A DNA stretch of 11,627 bases from DASZHJ01 sp035938015 (GTDB taxonomy: Bacteria > Pseudomonadota > Alphaproteobacteria > ATCC43930 > CGMCC-115725). Below, piece after piece: positions 1 through 7,128 of this stretch. The position numbers and the translations under genes were made by a program. Below the pieces are notes generated by a model. The model was given only the letters and a program-made list of their open reading frames with translations, did not search any database and was not told where the DNA came from. The first letter of the stretch is position 1, and each line of letters starts with the position of its first letter. The stretch lies in NCBI GenBank assembly GCA_035938015.1, contig DASZHJ010000308.1, positions 1 to 11,627 on the forward strand, given 5' to 3'.

Positions 1-672
1 GGCGGCGTGCCGCTGGGTGTCCTGGCGGCGATCTGGCCGCTCTCGCGCTTCGACAACACCGTGATGACCGTGACCCTGTTCGGCGTCTCCATGCCGATCT
101 TTTGGCTGGGATTGATGCTGATCCTGGTGTTCGGCGCAACGCTCGACTGGTTGCCGATCGGTGGCCTCATGCCGATCGGTGTCGAGCCGCCGCGCGTGAC
201 GGGTATGTCGGTGGTCGACAGTCTGATCTCCGGGCGCCTCGACTTCATCGCGCTCAGCGTGCATCACCTGATCCTGCCCGCCTGCACGCTCGGGACCATC
301 CCGATGGCGCTGATCACCCGCATCACGCGCTCGGAGATGCTCTCGATGCGCTCCCAGGACCACGTGCGCACAGCGCGGGCCAAAGGGCTCTCGGAGCCGC
401 GGGTGGTGCTGAAGCACGTGCTGCGCAACGCACTGATTCCCGTGGTGACCGTGATCGGGCTCCAGCTGGGCTTGCTGCTCTCGGGCGCGGTGCTCACCGA
501 GACGATCTTCTCGCTGCCGGGTCTCGGCCGGCTGATGATCAACGCGATCCTCGACCGCGACTATCCCGTGGTCCAGGCGGCGGCGCTGGTCACCGCCTTC
601 GTTTTCGTCGCGGTGAATCTGGTGGTGGATCTCAGCTACGCCTATCTCGATCCCCGGATCCGCTACCGATGA
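1..672 (+). CDS. dppB: Dipeptide/oligopeptide ABC transporter permease, DppB type (5' end cut by window)
   Basis: Inner-membrane permease subunit of a peptide-type ABC importer; it would pair with the next gene's product to form the channel. The frame is open to the first base, so the start lies upstream. 223 residues are visible, against roughly 310-340 usual for the family, so about 100 N-terminal residues (first membrane helix and periplasmic loop) are missing. Hydrophobic segments lie near visible residues 21-49, 86-106, 144-168 and 188-210. The cytoplasmic EAA-type coupling loop that docks on the ATPases is at about 120-146, with the usual ARAKGL and LRNALIP elements, followed by the family's ETIFSLPGLGRL stretch. 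It ends YLDPRIRYR, the normal DppB/OppB C-terminus. The stop overlaps the next start (ATGA), which implies translational coupling. The family is certain; the substrate cannot be read from the permease. Confidence 0.95.
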   Translation, partial: GGVPLGVLAAIWPLSRFDNTVMTVTLFGVSMPIFWLGLMLILVFGATLDWLPIGGLMPIGVEPPRVTGMSVVDSLISGRLDFIALSVHHLILPACTLGTIPMALITRITRSEMLSMRSQDHVRTARAKGLSEPRVVLKHVLRNALIPVVTVIGLQLGLLLSGAVLTETIFSLPGLGRLMINAILDRDYPVVQAAALVTAFVFVAVNLVVDLSYAYLDPRIRYR

Positions 673-1541
673 GCACGGTCGAGATCACCGCGACCGAGCA
701 AGCGCCGCCGCGTCGAGGCGTGCTTCGGGTGCTGCGCCGGCCGACCGCACGGGTCGGCGCCATCATCGTCGCGGCCTTCTTGCTACTGACCGTAATCGCT
801 CCGGAGATCGCGCCCTACGACCCCTATGACCAGGATTTCAGCACGGCGCTCCAGGCGCCCTCGCTGGACCACCTCTTCGGCACCGACCAGTACGGCCGCG
901 ACGAGTTGAGCCGGGTCATGTACGGCACGCGCACCGCGCTGCTCTCGATCCTCGTAGCGGACGGCATCGCGCTCCTGATCGGCACCACGCTCGGCCTCAT
1001 CGCCGGCTTCTACGGCAAGTGGGTCGACACCGCGACGATGCGGCTGGTGGACGTGCTGCTGGCATTCCCCTACCTGCTTCTAGCGCTGATAATCGTGGCG
1101 GCCTTGGGGCCGAGCCTGTTTCACTCCATGATCGCGATCGGCATCGTGGCCACGCCGGTCTATGCGCGAGTGATCCGCGGCCAGGTGCTGGCGGTCAGGA
1201 CCACGGAGTTCGTGCTGGCGGCGCGCGCCATCGGTGGCAGTGCCGCCCGCATCATGCTGCGCCATGTGCTGCCGAACAGCTTCACGCCGATCCTGGTGAT
1301 GGCGACCCTGCAGGCCGGCACCGTCGTGGTGGAGACCGCCGGCCTCTCCTTCCTCGGCATGGGCGCGCAGCCGCCATCGCCGGACTGGGGCTCGGTGCTG
1401 GCGGAGGGCCAAGGCTACTTCCTGACCTCCTGGTGGATCGCCACCTTCCCGGGCCTCGCCATCTTCATGGTGGTGCTGGGGTTCAACCTGGTTGGCGATG
1501 CGCTTCGCGACCACTTCGATCCGCGGCGGCGGAACGAATGA
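669..1541 (+). CDS. dppC: Dipeptide/oligopeptide ABC transporter permease, DppC type
   Basis: Second permease subunit of the peptide-type importer; 290 residues, normal length for DppC/OppC. A cytoplasmic N-terminal tail of about 28 residues precedes the first helix (about 29-46), as in the OppC N-terminal domain. The motif LFGTDQYGRDELSR at about 69-82 is the family hallmark, and further hydrophobic segments lie near 92-114, 128-146, 152-168, 205-230 and 255-275. The EAA coupling loop is at about 180-203 (FVLAARAIGG ... LRHVLPN), followed by ETAGLSFLGMG and the terminal GDALRDHFDPR. The start ATG sits inside the previous gene's last codons (ATGA), and the end overlaps the next gene in the same way, so all four transporter genes are probably translated from one mRNA. 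The open frame upstream of this ATG, inside dppB, is not part of the gene. Confidence 0.96.
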   Translation: MSTVEITATEQAPPRRGVLRVLRRPTARVGAIIVAAFLLLTVIAPEIAPYDPYDQDFSTALQAPSLDHLFGTDQYGRDELSRVMYGTRTALLSILVADGIALLIGTTLGLIAGFYGKWVDTATMRLVDVLLAFPYLLLALIIVAALGPSLFHSMIAIGIVATPVYARVIRGQVLAVRTTEFVLAARAIGGSAARIMLRHVLPNSFTPILVMATLQAGTVVVETAGLSFLGMGAQPPSPDWGSVLAEGQGYFLTSWWIATFPGLAIFMVVLGFNLVGDALRDHFDPRRRNE

Positions 1542-2590
1542 TGGCCGCCGGCGCCGTGGACAAGCCCGCCCACCTGTTGGAAGTCCGCGACCTTCGGGTC
1601 GAGTTCGCGGTCGAGGGCGGCGCGGTGACGGCGGTCGACGGCGTTTCCTTCCATATAAATCCGGGCGAGACGCTGGTGGTGGTGGGGGAATCCGGCTCCG
1701 GAAAATCCGTCACCGCCTTGTCATTGATGCGCCTCATCGAGAGCCCGCCCGGCCGCATCGCCTCCGGCGAGATCTTGCTCAGGGGTCGTGACGGCCGTGT
1801 TCGCGACCTCACGACATTGGACATGGCGGCGATGCGCGCGCTCCGCGGCAATGACATCGCCATGATCTTCCAGGAGCCGATGACCTCGCTCAACCCGGTC
1901 TACACGGTGGGCGACCAGATCATCGAGGCGATCCAGCTGCACCAGGGCAAGAGCGGCCGAGAGGCATTCGCGCACGCCGTCGAGATGCTGGAGCATCTCG
2001 GTATCCCCGAGCCCCAGCGCCGCATGAAGACCTACCCGCACCAGATGTCCGGCGGCATGCGCCAGCGGGCCATGATCGCCATGGCGCTCTCCTGCAATCC
2101 GGCGTTGCTGATCGCGGACGAGCCGACCACCGCGCTCGACGTCACCATCCAGGCGCAGATCCTGGAGCTGATCAAGCGCCTGCAGCGCGAGCTCGGCATG
2201 GCCGTGATCTTCATCACCCACAATCTCGGCGTCGCCGCGGAGATCGCGGATCGCATCATGGTGATGTATGCGGGGCGCGTGGTGGAGGCGGGCCCCGCGC
2301 GCGCGATCTTCCGCGAGCCGCGGATGCCCTACACCATAGGCCTGTTGAATTCCGTGCCACGCCTCGGCATGGCCGAGACGGAGGCGTCCCTTGTAGCGAT
2401 TCCCGGAAACGTGCCGGATGCGCGCCATGTGCCCAGTGGCTGCGCTTTTCATCCACGCTGTGGCTTTTTCGAGCCCGGCCTCTGTGACACGGATGTGCCG
2501 GCGCTCGAGCCCGCAGCCGCCGACCATGCCGTGCGCTGCCGCCGCTGGCGCGCGGTCGCGGAGCGCCGGACCCTGGAGGCGCCGGCATGA
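1538..2590 (+). CDS. dppD: Dipeptide/oligopeptide ABC transporter ATPase, DppD type
   Basis: One of two cytoplasmic ATPases that drive the importer; 350 residues. Visible in order: Walker A GESGSGKS at 50-57, Q-loop FQEPMTSLNP with Q112, signature MSGGMRQR at 170-177 (the MSGGM form is normal for DppD/OppD), Walker B ALLIADEP at 189-196, D-loop TALD at 198-201, and the switch histidine H228 in ITHN. The C-terminal oligopeptide-transporter extension (about 255-340) holds four cysteines, C302, C308, C316 and C334, in the spacing known from peptide transporter ATPases, where an iron-sulfur cluster has been reported. Two ATGs in tandem (1538 and 1541) can serve as start. I chose the first because it overlaps the dppC stop as ATGA; the difference is one residue. 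Confidence 0.96.
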   Translation: MMAAGAVDKPAHLLEVRDLRVEFAVEGGAVTAVDGVSFHINPGETLVVVGESGSGKSVTALSLMRLIESPPGRIASGEILLRGRDGRVRDLTTLDMAAMRALRGNDIAMIFQEPMTSLNPVYTVGDQIIEAIQLHQGKSGREAFAHAVEMLEHLGIPEPQRRMKTYPHQMSGGMRQRAMIAMALSCNPALLIADEPTTALDVTIQAQILELIKRLQRELGMAVIFITHNLGVAAEIADRIMVMYAGRVVEAGPARAIFREPRMPYTIGLLNSVPRLGMAETEASLVAIPGNVPDARHVPSGCAFHPRCGFFEPGLCDTDVPALEPAAADHAVRCRRWRAVAERRTLEAPA

Positions 2591-3567
2591 GTCCGGCGCC
2601 TCTGCTGGACGTCCGCCAGCTCCGCACCTGGTTCGATGCCGACAGCGGCGTGTTCTCACGCGGCAAGGGCAAGATCAAGGCAGTGGACGACGTGTCCTTC
2701 ACGATCGAGCCGGGCGAGGTGCTGGGTCTCGTGGGCGAATCCGGCTCCGGCAAGACCACGGTCGGACGCACCGTGCTGCGCCTCATCGACCCGACCGCGG
2801 GCAGCATTTTCTACCGCGGCACCGACATCGCGCATCTCTCGCAAGCGGCGCTACGGATGTTCCGGCGCCACGCGCAACCGATCTTCCAGGATCCCTTCGC
2901 CTCACTCAATCCGCGCATGCATGTCGAGGAGATCGTGGCCGAGCCTCTGGTGGTGCACGGCATCGGTACCAACCGCGAGGAGCGACGCGACCGCGTCGTG
3001 GAGATCCTGCGCCTCGTGGGCCTGCATCCCGATCACCGTGACCGCTATCCCCACGAATTTTCGGGTGGGCAGCGCCAGCGCATCGGCATCGCCCGCGCGC
3101 TCGCCGCTGGCCCGGAGTTCATCGTAGCGGATGAGCCGGTCTCGGCGCTCGACGTCTCGATCCAGGCGCAGGTGGTGAATCTGCTGCGCGACTTGAAGCG
3201 CCGGCTCGGCCTCACCATGCTGTTCATCGCCCACGACATCGCGGTGGTGGAGTACATCTCCGACCGCGTCATCGTGATGTATCTGGGCCGCATCATGGAG
3301 AGCGCGCCCGCGCGCGAGCTCAACCGCAATCCCAAACACCCCTACACCGAAGCGCTGCTGTCCGCGGTGCCGGTGCCCGATCCCGACCGCAAGGGCAAGC
3401 GCATCGTGCTGCAGGGCGACATACCGAGCCCGATCAACCCCCCCTCGGGCTGTGTCTTCCGCACACGCTGCCCCTACGCCATCGCCGATTGCGCGAACGC
3501 CGTGCCGGCCTTGCGCGAGGTTTCTCCGGGCCACCTCAAGGCGTGCATCCGCGACGATATCCTATAG
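2587..3567 (+). CDS. dppF: Dipeptide/oligopeptide ABC transporter ATPase, DppF type
   Basis: Second ATPase of the importer, expected to form a heterodimer with DppD; 326 residues. Walker A GESGSGKT is at 50-57, Q101 in FQDPFASLNP, signature FSGGQRQR at 158-165, Walker B EFIVADEP at 177-184, D-loop SALD at 186-189, and switch histidine H216 in IAHD. The insertion RGKGKIKAVDDVSF near 25-38 is typical of DppF/OppF. The C-terminal extension carries cysteines C289, C295, C302 and C320 in nearly the same spacing as in DppD. A good ribosome-binding site, GGAGG at 2575-2579, lies 7 bases before the ATG, which overlaps the dppD stop (ATGA). It is the last gene of the transporter set; the next gene starts 83 bases on with its own ribosome-binding site. 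Confidence 0.96.
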   Translation: MSPAPLLDVRQLRTWFDADSGVFSRGKGKIKAVDDVSFTIEPGEVLGLVGESGSGKTTVGRTVLRLIDPTAGSIFYRGTDIAHLSQAALRMFRRHAQPIFQDPFASLNPRMHVEEIVAEPLVVHGIGTNREERRDRVVEILRLVGLHPDHRDRYPHEFSGGQRQRIGIARALAAGPEFIVADEPVSALDVSIQAQVVNLLRDLKRRLGLTMLFIAHDIAVVEYISDRVIVMYLGRIMESAPARELNRNPKHPYTEALLSAVPVPDPDRKGKRIVLQGDIPSPINPPSGCVFRTRCPYAIADCANAVPALREVSPGHLKACIRDDIL

Positions 3568-3650
3568 GCCACGCTGCCCCTAAGATTGCGCCCCTTGAAC
3601 TGAGCCGACCCGCGCACAGGTTGTTGTCCGACACAAAACGGAGACAAGCG

Positions 3651-3974
3651 ATGCGCAGACTCATACTCATCTCCTCAGCAGTGGCTGCCTTCAGCCTCGG
3701 TGGCGCGGCGGCTTCCGCCGCCCCAACCCACGGCTTGGCCGTTGCGGCTCCGATACCGGCGGTCACATTGGTGGAGGGATGGTGGGAACAGGAAAATCAC
3801 GGAGATGCCGCGGACCGGTATTGGCAGCTGAACCGCACCGATCGCCGGCGGTATGACGCAGCCGAGGCTCGTATCCAGCAGCGGCATAAGCGGTATCACC
3901 TGGATCAGTACGACCACCGCGACGATCGAGACCTACAGACCGAGCACCGGGTCCTTCACTACGACCGCCAATAA
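3651..3974 (+). CDS. Small secreted protein of unknown function
   Basis: 107 residues; I recognise no family. The N-terminus is a clear Sec signal peptide: MRR, a hydrophobic core at about 4-19, and an ASA-A cleavage site after residue 23, so the product should be periplasmic or secreted. The mature part starts with an Ala/Pro/Val-rich linker (24-41). It then becomes very polar and rich in Arg, Asp, Tyr, His and Gln (about 46-107), with no cysteine and no membrane segment. Five His (79, 83, 89, 99, 103) and five Tyr (57, 68, 82, 87, 104) are spread through the tail. The start is supported by GGAGA at 3640-3644, 6 bases before the ATG, and by the signal peptide beginning exactly there. It follows dppF by 83 bases on the same strand, so it may be read through from the transporter operon or have its own promoter (TTGAAC at 3595-3600 could be a -35, but no good -10 follows). 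Function unknown. Confidence 0.72.
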   Translation: MRRLILISSAVAAFSLGGAAASAAPTHGLAVAAPIPAVTLVEGWWEQENHGDAADRYWQLNRTDRRRYDAAEARIQQRHKRYHLDQYDHRDDRDLQTEHRVLHYDRQ

Positions 3975-3990
3975 GGCTGCCACCCCTCAA

Positions 3991-4022
3991 TAAAACAGGG
4001 GCGGAGACAAGCTCCGCCCCTG
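3991..4022 (-). terminator. Intrinsic terminator of the dppA-like gene
   Basis: A perfect 11-base inverted repeat, CAGGGGCGGAG (3996-4006) and CTCCGCCCCTG (4012-4022), encloses a 5-base loop. Read on the minus strand the stem is followed by TTTTA (3995-3991), the layout of a rho-independent terminator. It begins 21 bases past the stop of the solute-binding protein gene that ends at 4044. On the plus strand the stem is followed by GGTCGGG with no T-run, so it should not work well for the small secreted protein gene ending at 3974. Confidence 0.82.
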
Positions 4023-4043
4023 GGTCGGGTATCGAGACGCGCC

Positions 4044-5612
4044 CTAGTTCAGCGACACGTCTTGCATCTCGAAGAACATCTGCGTGGGATTGAGCTGGAA
4101 GCCCTTCACCTCCTTGCGGGTGACGCGCACCTGCAAGGTCTGGTTCACGAAGATCCAGGGCGCGTCGTCGAGGATGAGCTTCTGCGCATTCTTGTAGATC
4201 TCGATCCGCTTGGCGTGATCGGTGGTGCGACGGCCTTCGATCAACAGCTTGTCGACCTGATCATTCTTGTAGTGCGACGTATCGGCAACGGGCATGCCCG
4301 GCGAGCCGAACAGGTTCCAGAGGAAGTTGTCGGGATCGCCGTTGTCGCCGCTGAAGCCCGACAGGAACATCTGCGTGTACTTGCCGCTGCGCACCTCGGC
4401 GAGGAAGGCGGCCATCTCCTGCTTGCGAATATTGGCCTTCACGCCGACCTTGGCGAGATAGCCCTGGACCGCGACCGCAAGCTCGGGGCCCGCGGGGTTG
4501 TAGCCGCGCGGGCTGCTATAGGCGAGCAGCTCGCACTCGAAGCCGTTGGGATAGCCCGCGTCGGCCAGCAGCTTCTTCGCCTTCTCGGGATCGTAGCCGT
4601 AGCCCTTGAGACTGTCGTCCCAACCCCATTGCGAGGAGGGAAGCGGCGCGGTCAATTGCACGGCGAGGCCCTGATAGAGGCTCTTGTTGATCGCGTCCTT
4701 GTCGACGGCATAGTTGAGCGCCTGACGCACGCGCTTGTCGTCGAAGGGTTTGGCGTTGTTGGTCATGGCGACTCCGCTCACGACCAGGCCCGGTTGAGTC
4801 ACCACCACCAAGTTCGGATCGGATTTTATCGCCGGGATGGTCTGCACGCTCACATCCGCGAGAATATGCACGTCACCCTTCTTGAGGGCGAGCAGCGCCG
4901 CCTGCGCATCGGGCATCACCTTGAAGATCAGCCGATCGACCTTTGGCTTGCCACCCCAATAATCGGGATTGGCGTCGAGCACGATCTGGTCGGCAGGCCG
5001 CCACTCCTTGAAGATGAAGGGGCCGGTGCCGACGGGATGGTTGCGAAAGTCCTTCTTGAACTTGTCGGCCGCGTCCGGGCTCACCACGCCGTTCCAGACC
5101 ATCGCGAGATTGGTTGGGAACGGCCCGTTCGGCTCCTTGAGCTTGAACTGCACAGTGTTGTCGTCAAGCGCGGTATAGCTGGTCACCGTGCTGTAGGTGT
5201 CGTCGACATAGTTCTCGACCGGCAGCGGCTCATAGATCGCATAGATCGAGGCCGGGTCCTTCTTGTCGACCATCAGCCGCTTAATGGTCCTGATGTAGTT
5301 GGCTGCGTTGAACGGCGTGCCATCGTGGTATTTGACGCCCTTGCGCAAGTGGAAGGTCCAAGTGAGGCCGTCGGCGGAGACGTCCCAGCTCTCGGCGAGC
5401 GCCGGCCCGACATCGACCGTGCCGGGCTTGTATTTGACCAGGCTGTCGAAGACCGTGGCCATAATGAAGCCGGAAGTATTGTTCAGGACGGCCTCAGGAT
5501 CGAGGCCTCCGCCAGGATCGGCGGCGATGGCGACAACCAAAGTCTTCTGCGCCTGGGCTTGTCCCGCAAAAGTCGCGAGGACGAGCAGGACGGTCAGCAA
5601 GAGTCTTTTCAT
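4044..5612 (-). CDS. dppA: Periplasmic dipeptide/oligopeptide-binding protein (family 5 solute-binding protein, DppA-like)
   Basis: Binds peptides in the periplasm and delivers them to a DppBC-type permease. 522 residues, usual length. A Sec signal peptide (about 1-21, ending AQA) has no lipobox cysteine, so the protein should be soluble. Family 5 signatures are visible: ALAESWDVSADG at 71-82, LRKGVKYHDGTPFNA at 89-103, and VGTGPF...EW with NPDYWGGKP at 194-223. The GDNGDPDNF motif (422-430) matches the E. coli DppA segment whose Asp408 holds the peptide amino group. R369 in SPRGYNP aligns by eye with DppA Arg355, which holds the carboxylate. This favours dipeptides over nickel, glutathione or sugars. 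A purine-rich ribosome-binding site (AGAGGGG, around 5619-5625) precedes the ATG. The gene converges on the dppBCDF operon and has its own terminator. It may be the partner of that operon, but another binding protein upstream of dppB, outside the window, cannot be excluded. Confidence 0.94.
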   Translation of the reverse strand: MKRLLLTVLLVLATFAGQAQAQKTLVVAIAADPGGGLDPEAVLNNTSGFIMATVFDSLVKYKPGTVDVGPALAESWDVSADGLTWTFHLRKGVKYHDGTPFNAANYIRTIKRLMVDKKDPASIYAIYEPLPVENYVDDTYSTVTSYTALDDNTVQFKLKEPNGPFPTNLAMVWNGVVSPDAADKFKKDFRNHPVGTGPFIFKEWRPADQIVLDANPDYWGGKPKVDRLIFKVMPDAQAALLALKKGDVHILADVSVQTIPAIKSDPNLVVVTQPGLVVSGVAMTNNAKPFDDKRVRQALNYAVDKDAINKSLYQGLAVQLTAPLPSSQWGWDDSLKGYGYDPEKAKKLLADAGYPNGFECELLAYSSPRGYNPAGPELAVAVQGYLAKVGVKANIRKQEMAAFLAEVRSGKYTQMFLSGFSGDNGDPDNFLWNLFGSPGMPVADTSHYKNDQVDKLLIEGRRTTDHAKRIEIYKNAQKLILDDAPWIFVNQTLQVRVTRKEVKGFQLNPTQMFFEMQDVSLN

Positions 5613-5716
5613 GGCAGGCCCCTCTCCCTTTTTCCAATAGTCGTTGGCGGGCTACGCGGCTTCACTCTAGCAACATTTGGGCCGGGGCGGCCACAGGCTC
5701 TGCCCGGGCGCGCTCG

Positions 5717-6922
5717 CTACTTCGGCGGATTGAGCTCCTTCCAGGGGTCCTTGACCCGAGGGGTGCTGTCGAACTCCACATTGGCGAGCCGGCCACTCTC
5801 CCTCTCCACGCGCCGGATGTAGACGGTTTGCACGATGTCACGCGTCGTGGGGTCGATCTCGATGGGCCCGCGTGGGCTGTCGGGGTTCTTCCAGGTCTTG
5901 AGGATCGCCATTGCCTGGTCGCCGTCGAAGCTGCCTTTGGTTTGCTTGATCACGTCGAAGATCGCGGCCATGCCGTCCCAGCCGCCGACCGCGATATAGT
6001 TGGGAATCACGGTATCGCCGTATTCCTTGGACCAGGCCGCGAGGAACGCCGCATTCTGCGGCCGCTTGCCCGCGACGGAATAGATCCCGGCGGTCACGAT
6101 GCCAAGCGGTGCCTCACCCATGTTCGGGAGCTCGTCGTCAGTGACGACGTCCTGGGTCCCCACGAGCGTGACGCCGGCTGCGGTCAGGCCGAGGTCCGCC
6201 CATGCCTTCATGAAACCGGTCGCCTGCTTGCCGCCGGGCACGAACACGAACACCACGTCGGGCTTCGCGTCCTTGATCCGCTGGACGAAGGGCGCGAAAT
6301 CCGGATTGGCGGGCGGGAACTGCACGGCGCCCACCATCTCGCCGCCGGCGTCGGTGAAGCCCTTTGCGAAGCCCGCCTCGCCATCGTGGCCCGGGATGAA
6401 GTCGCTGACGGCGGTGTAGCCTTTCTTCCAGCCCTGCCGAGCCGCCCATTTGCCCATAGGGTAGGCTTGCTGCCAGATCGTGAATGAGACGCGCACGAGA
6501 TAGGGCGAGATGCGCGGGATCGCCGAGCCCGCCGCGTTCATGATCACTAACGGCACCTTGGCCTCGGCGGTGAGCGGCGCGATCGCAGCAGCGATCGGCG
6601 AGCCCACCACGCCTGCGAGGATCTGTACGTGGTCGCGGGTGATCAGCTCCTGCGCCAGGCGCTTGCCGACATCGGCGTTGCTGCTGGTGTCGTCGCGCTT
6701 GATGAGCTCGATCTGGACGCCCGGCGGCAAATCCGCCTGGTGGGTCTTCAGATAAAGAGCGACCCCCTTATCCATGGAGTCGCCGGCCTGTGCGAGGAAG
6801 CCCGAATAGCTCGTGATGAAGCCGATCTTGACGGTATCGGCCGAGACCGGGGACGCCATCGGGCCCAATATCGCCGCGGCGGCGCCGAGCACCAGCCCCA
6901 CCAGCGCTTGCTTAGAGGTCAT
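5717..6922 (-). CDS. Branched-chain amino acid-type ABC transporter substrate-binding protein (LivJ/HAAT family)
   Basis: Periplasmic type I binding protein of the hydrophobic amino acid transporter family; 401 residues, typical length. The signal peptide covers about 1-28, ending PVSA before DTVKIGF. The mature N-terminus KIGFITSYSGFLAQAG, the stretch KRDDTSSNADVGKRLAQELI (about 75-94) and the ILAGVVGSPIAAAIAPL block (about 101-117) are family hallmarks. PDVVFVFVPGG (221-231) is the second-lobe core strand. No permease or ATPase of this type is in the window, so it is an orphan here. Members of this family bind amino acids, amides, aromatic acids or short-chain acids, and the ligand cannot be told from sequence. 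It lies 104 bases upstream of the dppA-like gene on the same strand, so the two may share a transcript. The frame stays open upstream, but the strong ribosome-binding site and signal peptide fix the start at 6922. Confidence 0.94.
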   Translation of the reverse strand: MTSKQALVGLVLGAAAAILGPMASPVSADTVKIGFITSYSGFLAQAGDSMDKGVALYLKTHQADLPPGVQIELIKRDDTSSNADVGKRLAQELITRDHVQILAGVVGSPIAAAIAPLTAEAKVPLVIMNAAGSAIPRISPYLVRVSFTIWQQAYPMGKWAARQGWKKGYTAVSDFIPGHDGEAGFAKGFTDAGGEMVGAVQFPPANPDFAPFVQRIKDAKPDVVFVFVPGGKQATGFMKAWADLGLTAAGVTLVGTQDVVTDDELPNMGEAPLGIVTAGIYSVAGKRPQNAAFLAAWSKEYGDTVIPNYIAVGGWDGMAAIFDVIKQTKGSFDGDQAMAILKTWKNPDSPRGPIEIDPTTRDIVQTVYIRRVERESGRLANVEFDSTPRVKDPWKELNPPK

Positions 6923-6927
6923 GATCA

Positions 6928-6935
6928 CCCTCCCC
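6928..6935 (-). promoter_or_regulatory. Ribosome-binding site fixing the start of the LivJ-like gene
   Basis: On the minus strand GGGGAGGG ends 5 bases before the ATG at 6922. The open frame continues well upstream through this site, but only the 6922 start combines a strong Shine-Dalgarno match with an immediate signal peptide. An ATG six codons further upstream overlaps this purine run and is therefore unlikely. Confidence 0.7.
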
Positions 6936-6969
6936 ATCCGGCGTCGATCTCGTTCGTTCGAAAGGCGAC

Positions 6970-6985
6970 GTGGGAAATTGCCCAC
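6970..6985. promoter_or_regulatory. 16-base near-perfect palindrome, possible operator
   Basis: GTGGGAAATTGCCCAC matches its own reverse complement at 14 of 16 positions (one mismatched pair). It sits 47 bases upstream of the LivJ-like start in the 206-base divergent gap shared with the DoxX-family gene. That position suits an operator for a dimeric regulator. There is no regulator gene in the window and no recognised motif, so the role is a guess. The remainder of the 206-base gap shows only the candidate promoter at 7075-7103 and short GC-rich repeats (CGGCCG at 7087-7092 and 7101-7106). Confidence 0.25.
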
Positions 6986-7074
6986 ATGTTCCTCAGGGCG
7001 CATGGCCGACACCGGCGCGGTCACCATGCCCCGCGGTTTCGTGAAATGAAAGGCCGGCGTGCCATGGTATCGTC

Positions 7075-7103
7075 TTGCCATAAGCTCGGCCGCACGGTAA
7101 CGG
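7075..7103 (+). promoter_or_regulatory. Possible promoter for the doxX-pphA pair
   Basis: TTGCCA (7075-7080) and TAACGG (7098-7103), separated by 17 bases, resemble a housekeeping-sigma promoter with a weak -10. A start a few bases past 7103 would leave a short leader holding the AAGGGGGA ribosome-binding site at 7115-7122. It is supported only by position and partial consensus match. Confidence 0.25.
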
Positions 7104-7128
7104 CCGGCATCTTGAAGGGGGACCGCCA

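Noticed and set aside
102..668. Upstream extension of the dppC frame inside dppB
   Set aside because: The translation is Arg/Ala-rich without helices and overlaps true DppB sequence; the real DppC start is the ATGA overlap at 669.
1721..2659. A 312-codon minus-strand open frame opposite dppD
   Set aside because: It is a shadow of dppD, whose Walker, signature and switch motifs are intact on the plus strand; the antisense translation resembles no family.
3568..3650. Promoter for the small secreted-protein gene (TTGAAC at 3595-3600)
   Set aside because: The -35-like hexamer is fair but no acceptable -10 lies 16-18 bases downstream, so read-through from dppF is equally likely.
3996..4022. The strong hairpin as a terminator for the plus-strand secreted-protein gene
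   Set aside because: On the plus strand no T-run follows the stem; the T-run is only on the minus-strand side, so I assign it to the dppA-like gene.
4062..5822. A 586-codon open frame on the plus strand opposite the dppA-like gene
   Set aside because: It is the antisense shadow of a gene with a signal peptide and clear family motifs. Long antisense frames are common at this GC content, and the translation looks like low-complexity Leu/Arg/His/Gly without domains or a ribosome-binding site.
7087..7106. CGGCCG repeated at 7087-7092 and 7101-7106 as a regulatory hairpin
   Set aside because: Short GC-only repeats arise easily in this composition; there is no supporting T-run or aptamer-like structure.
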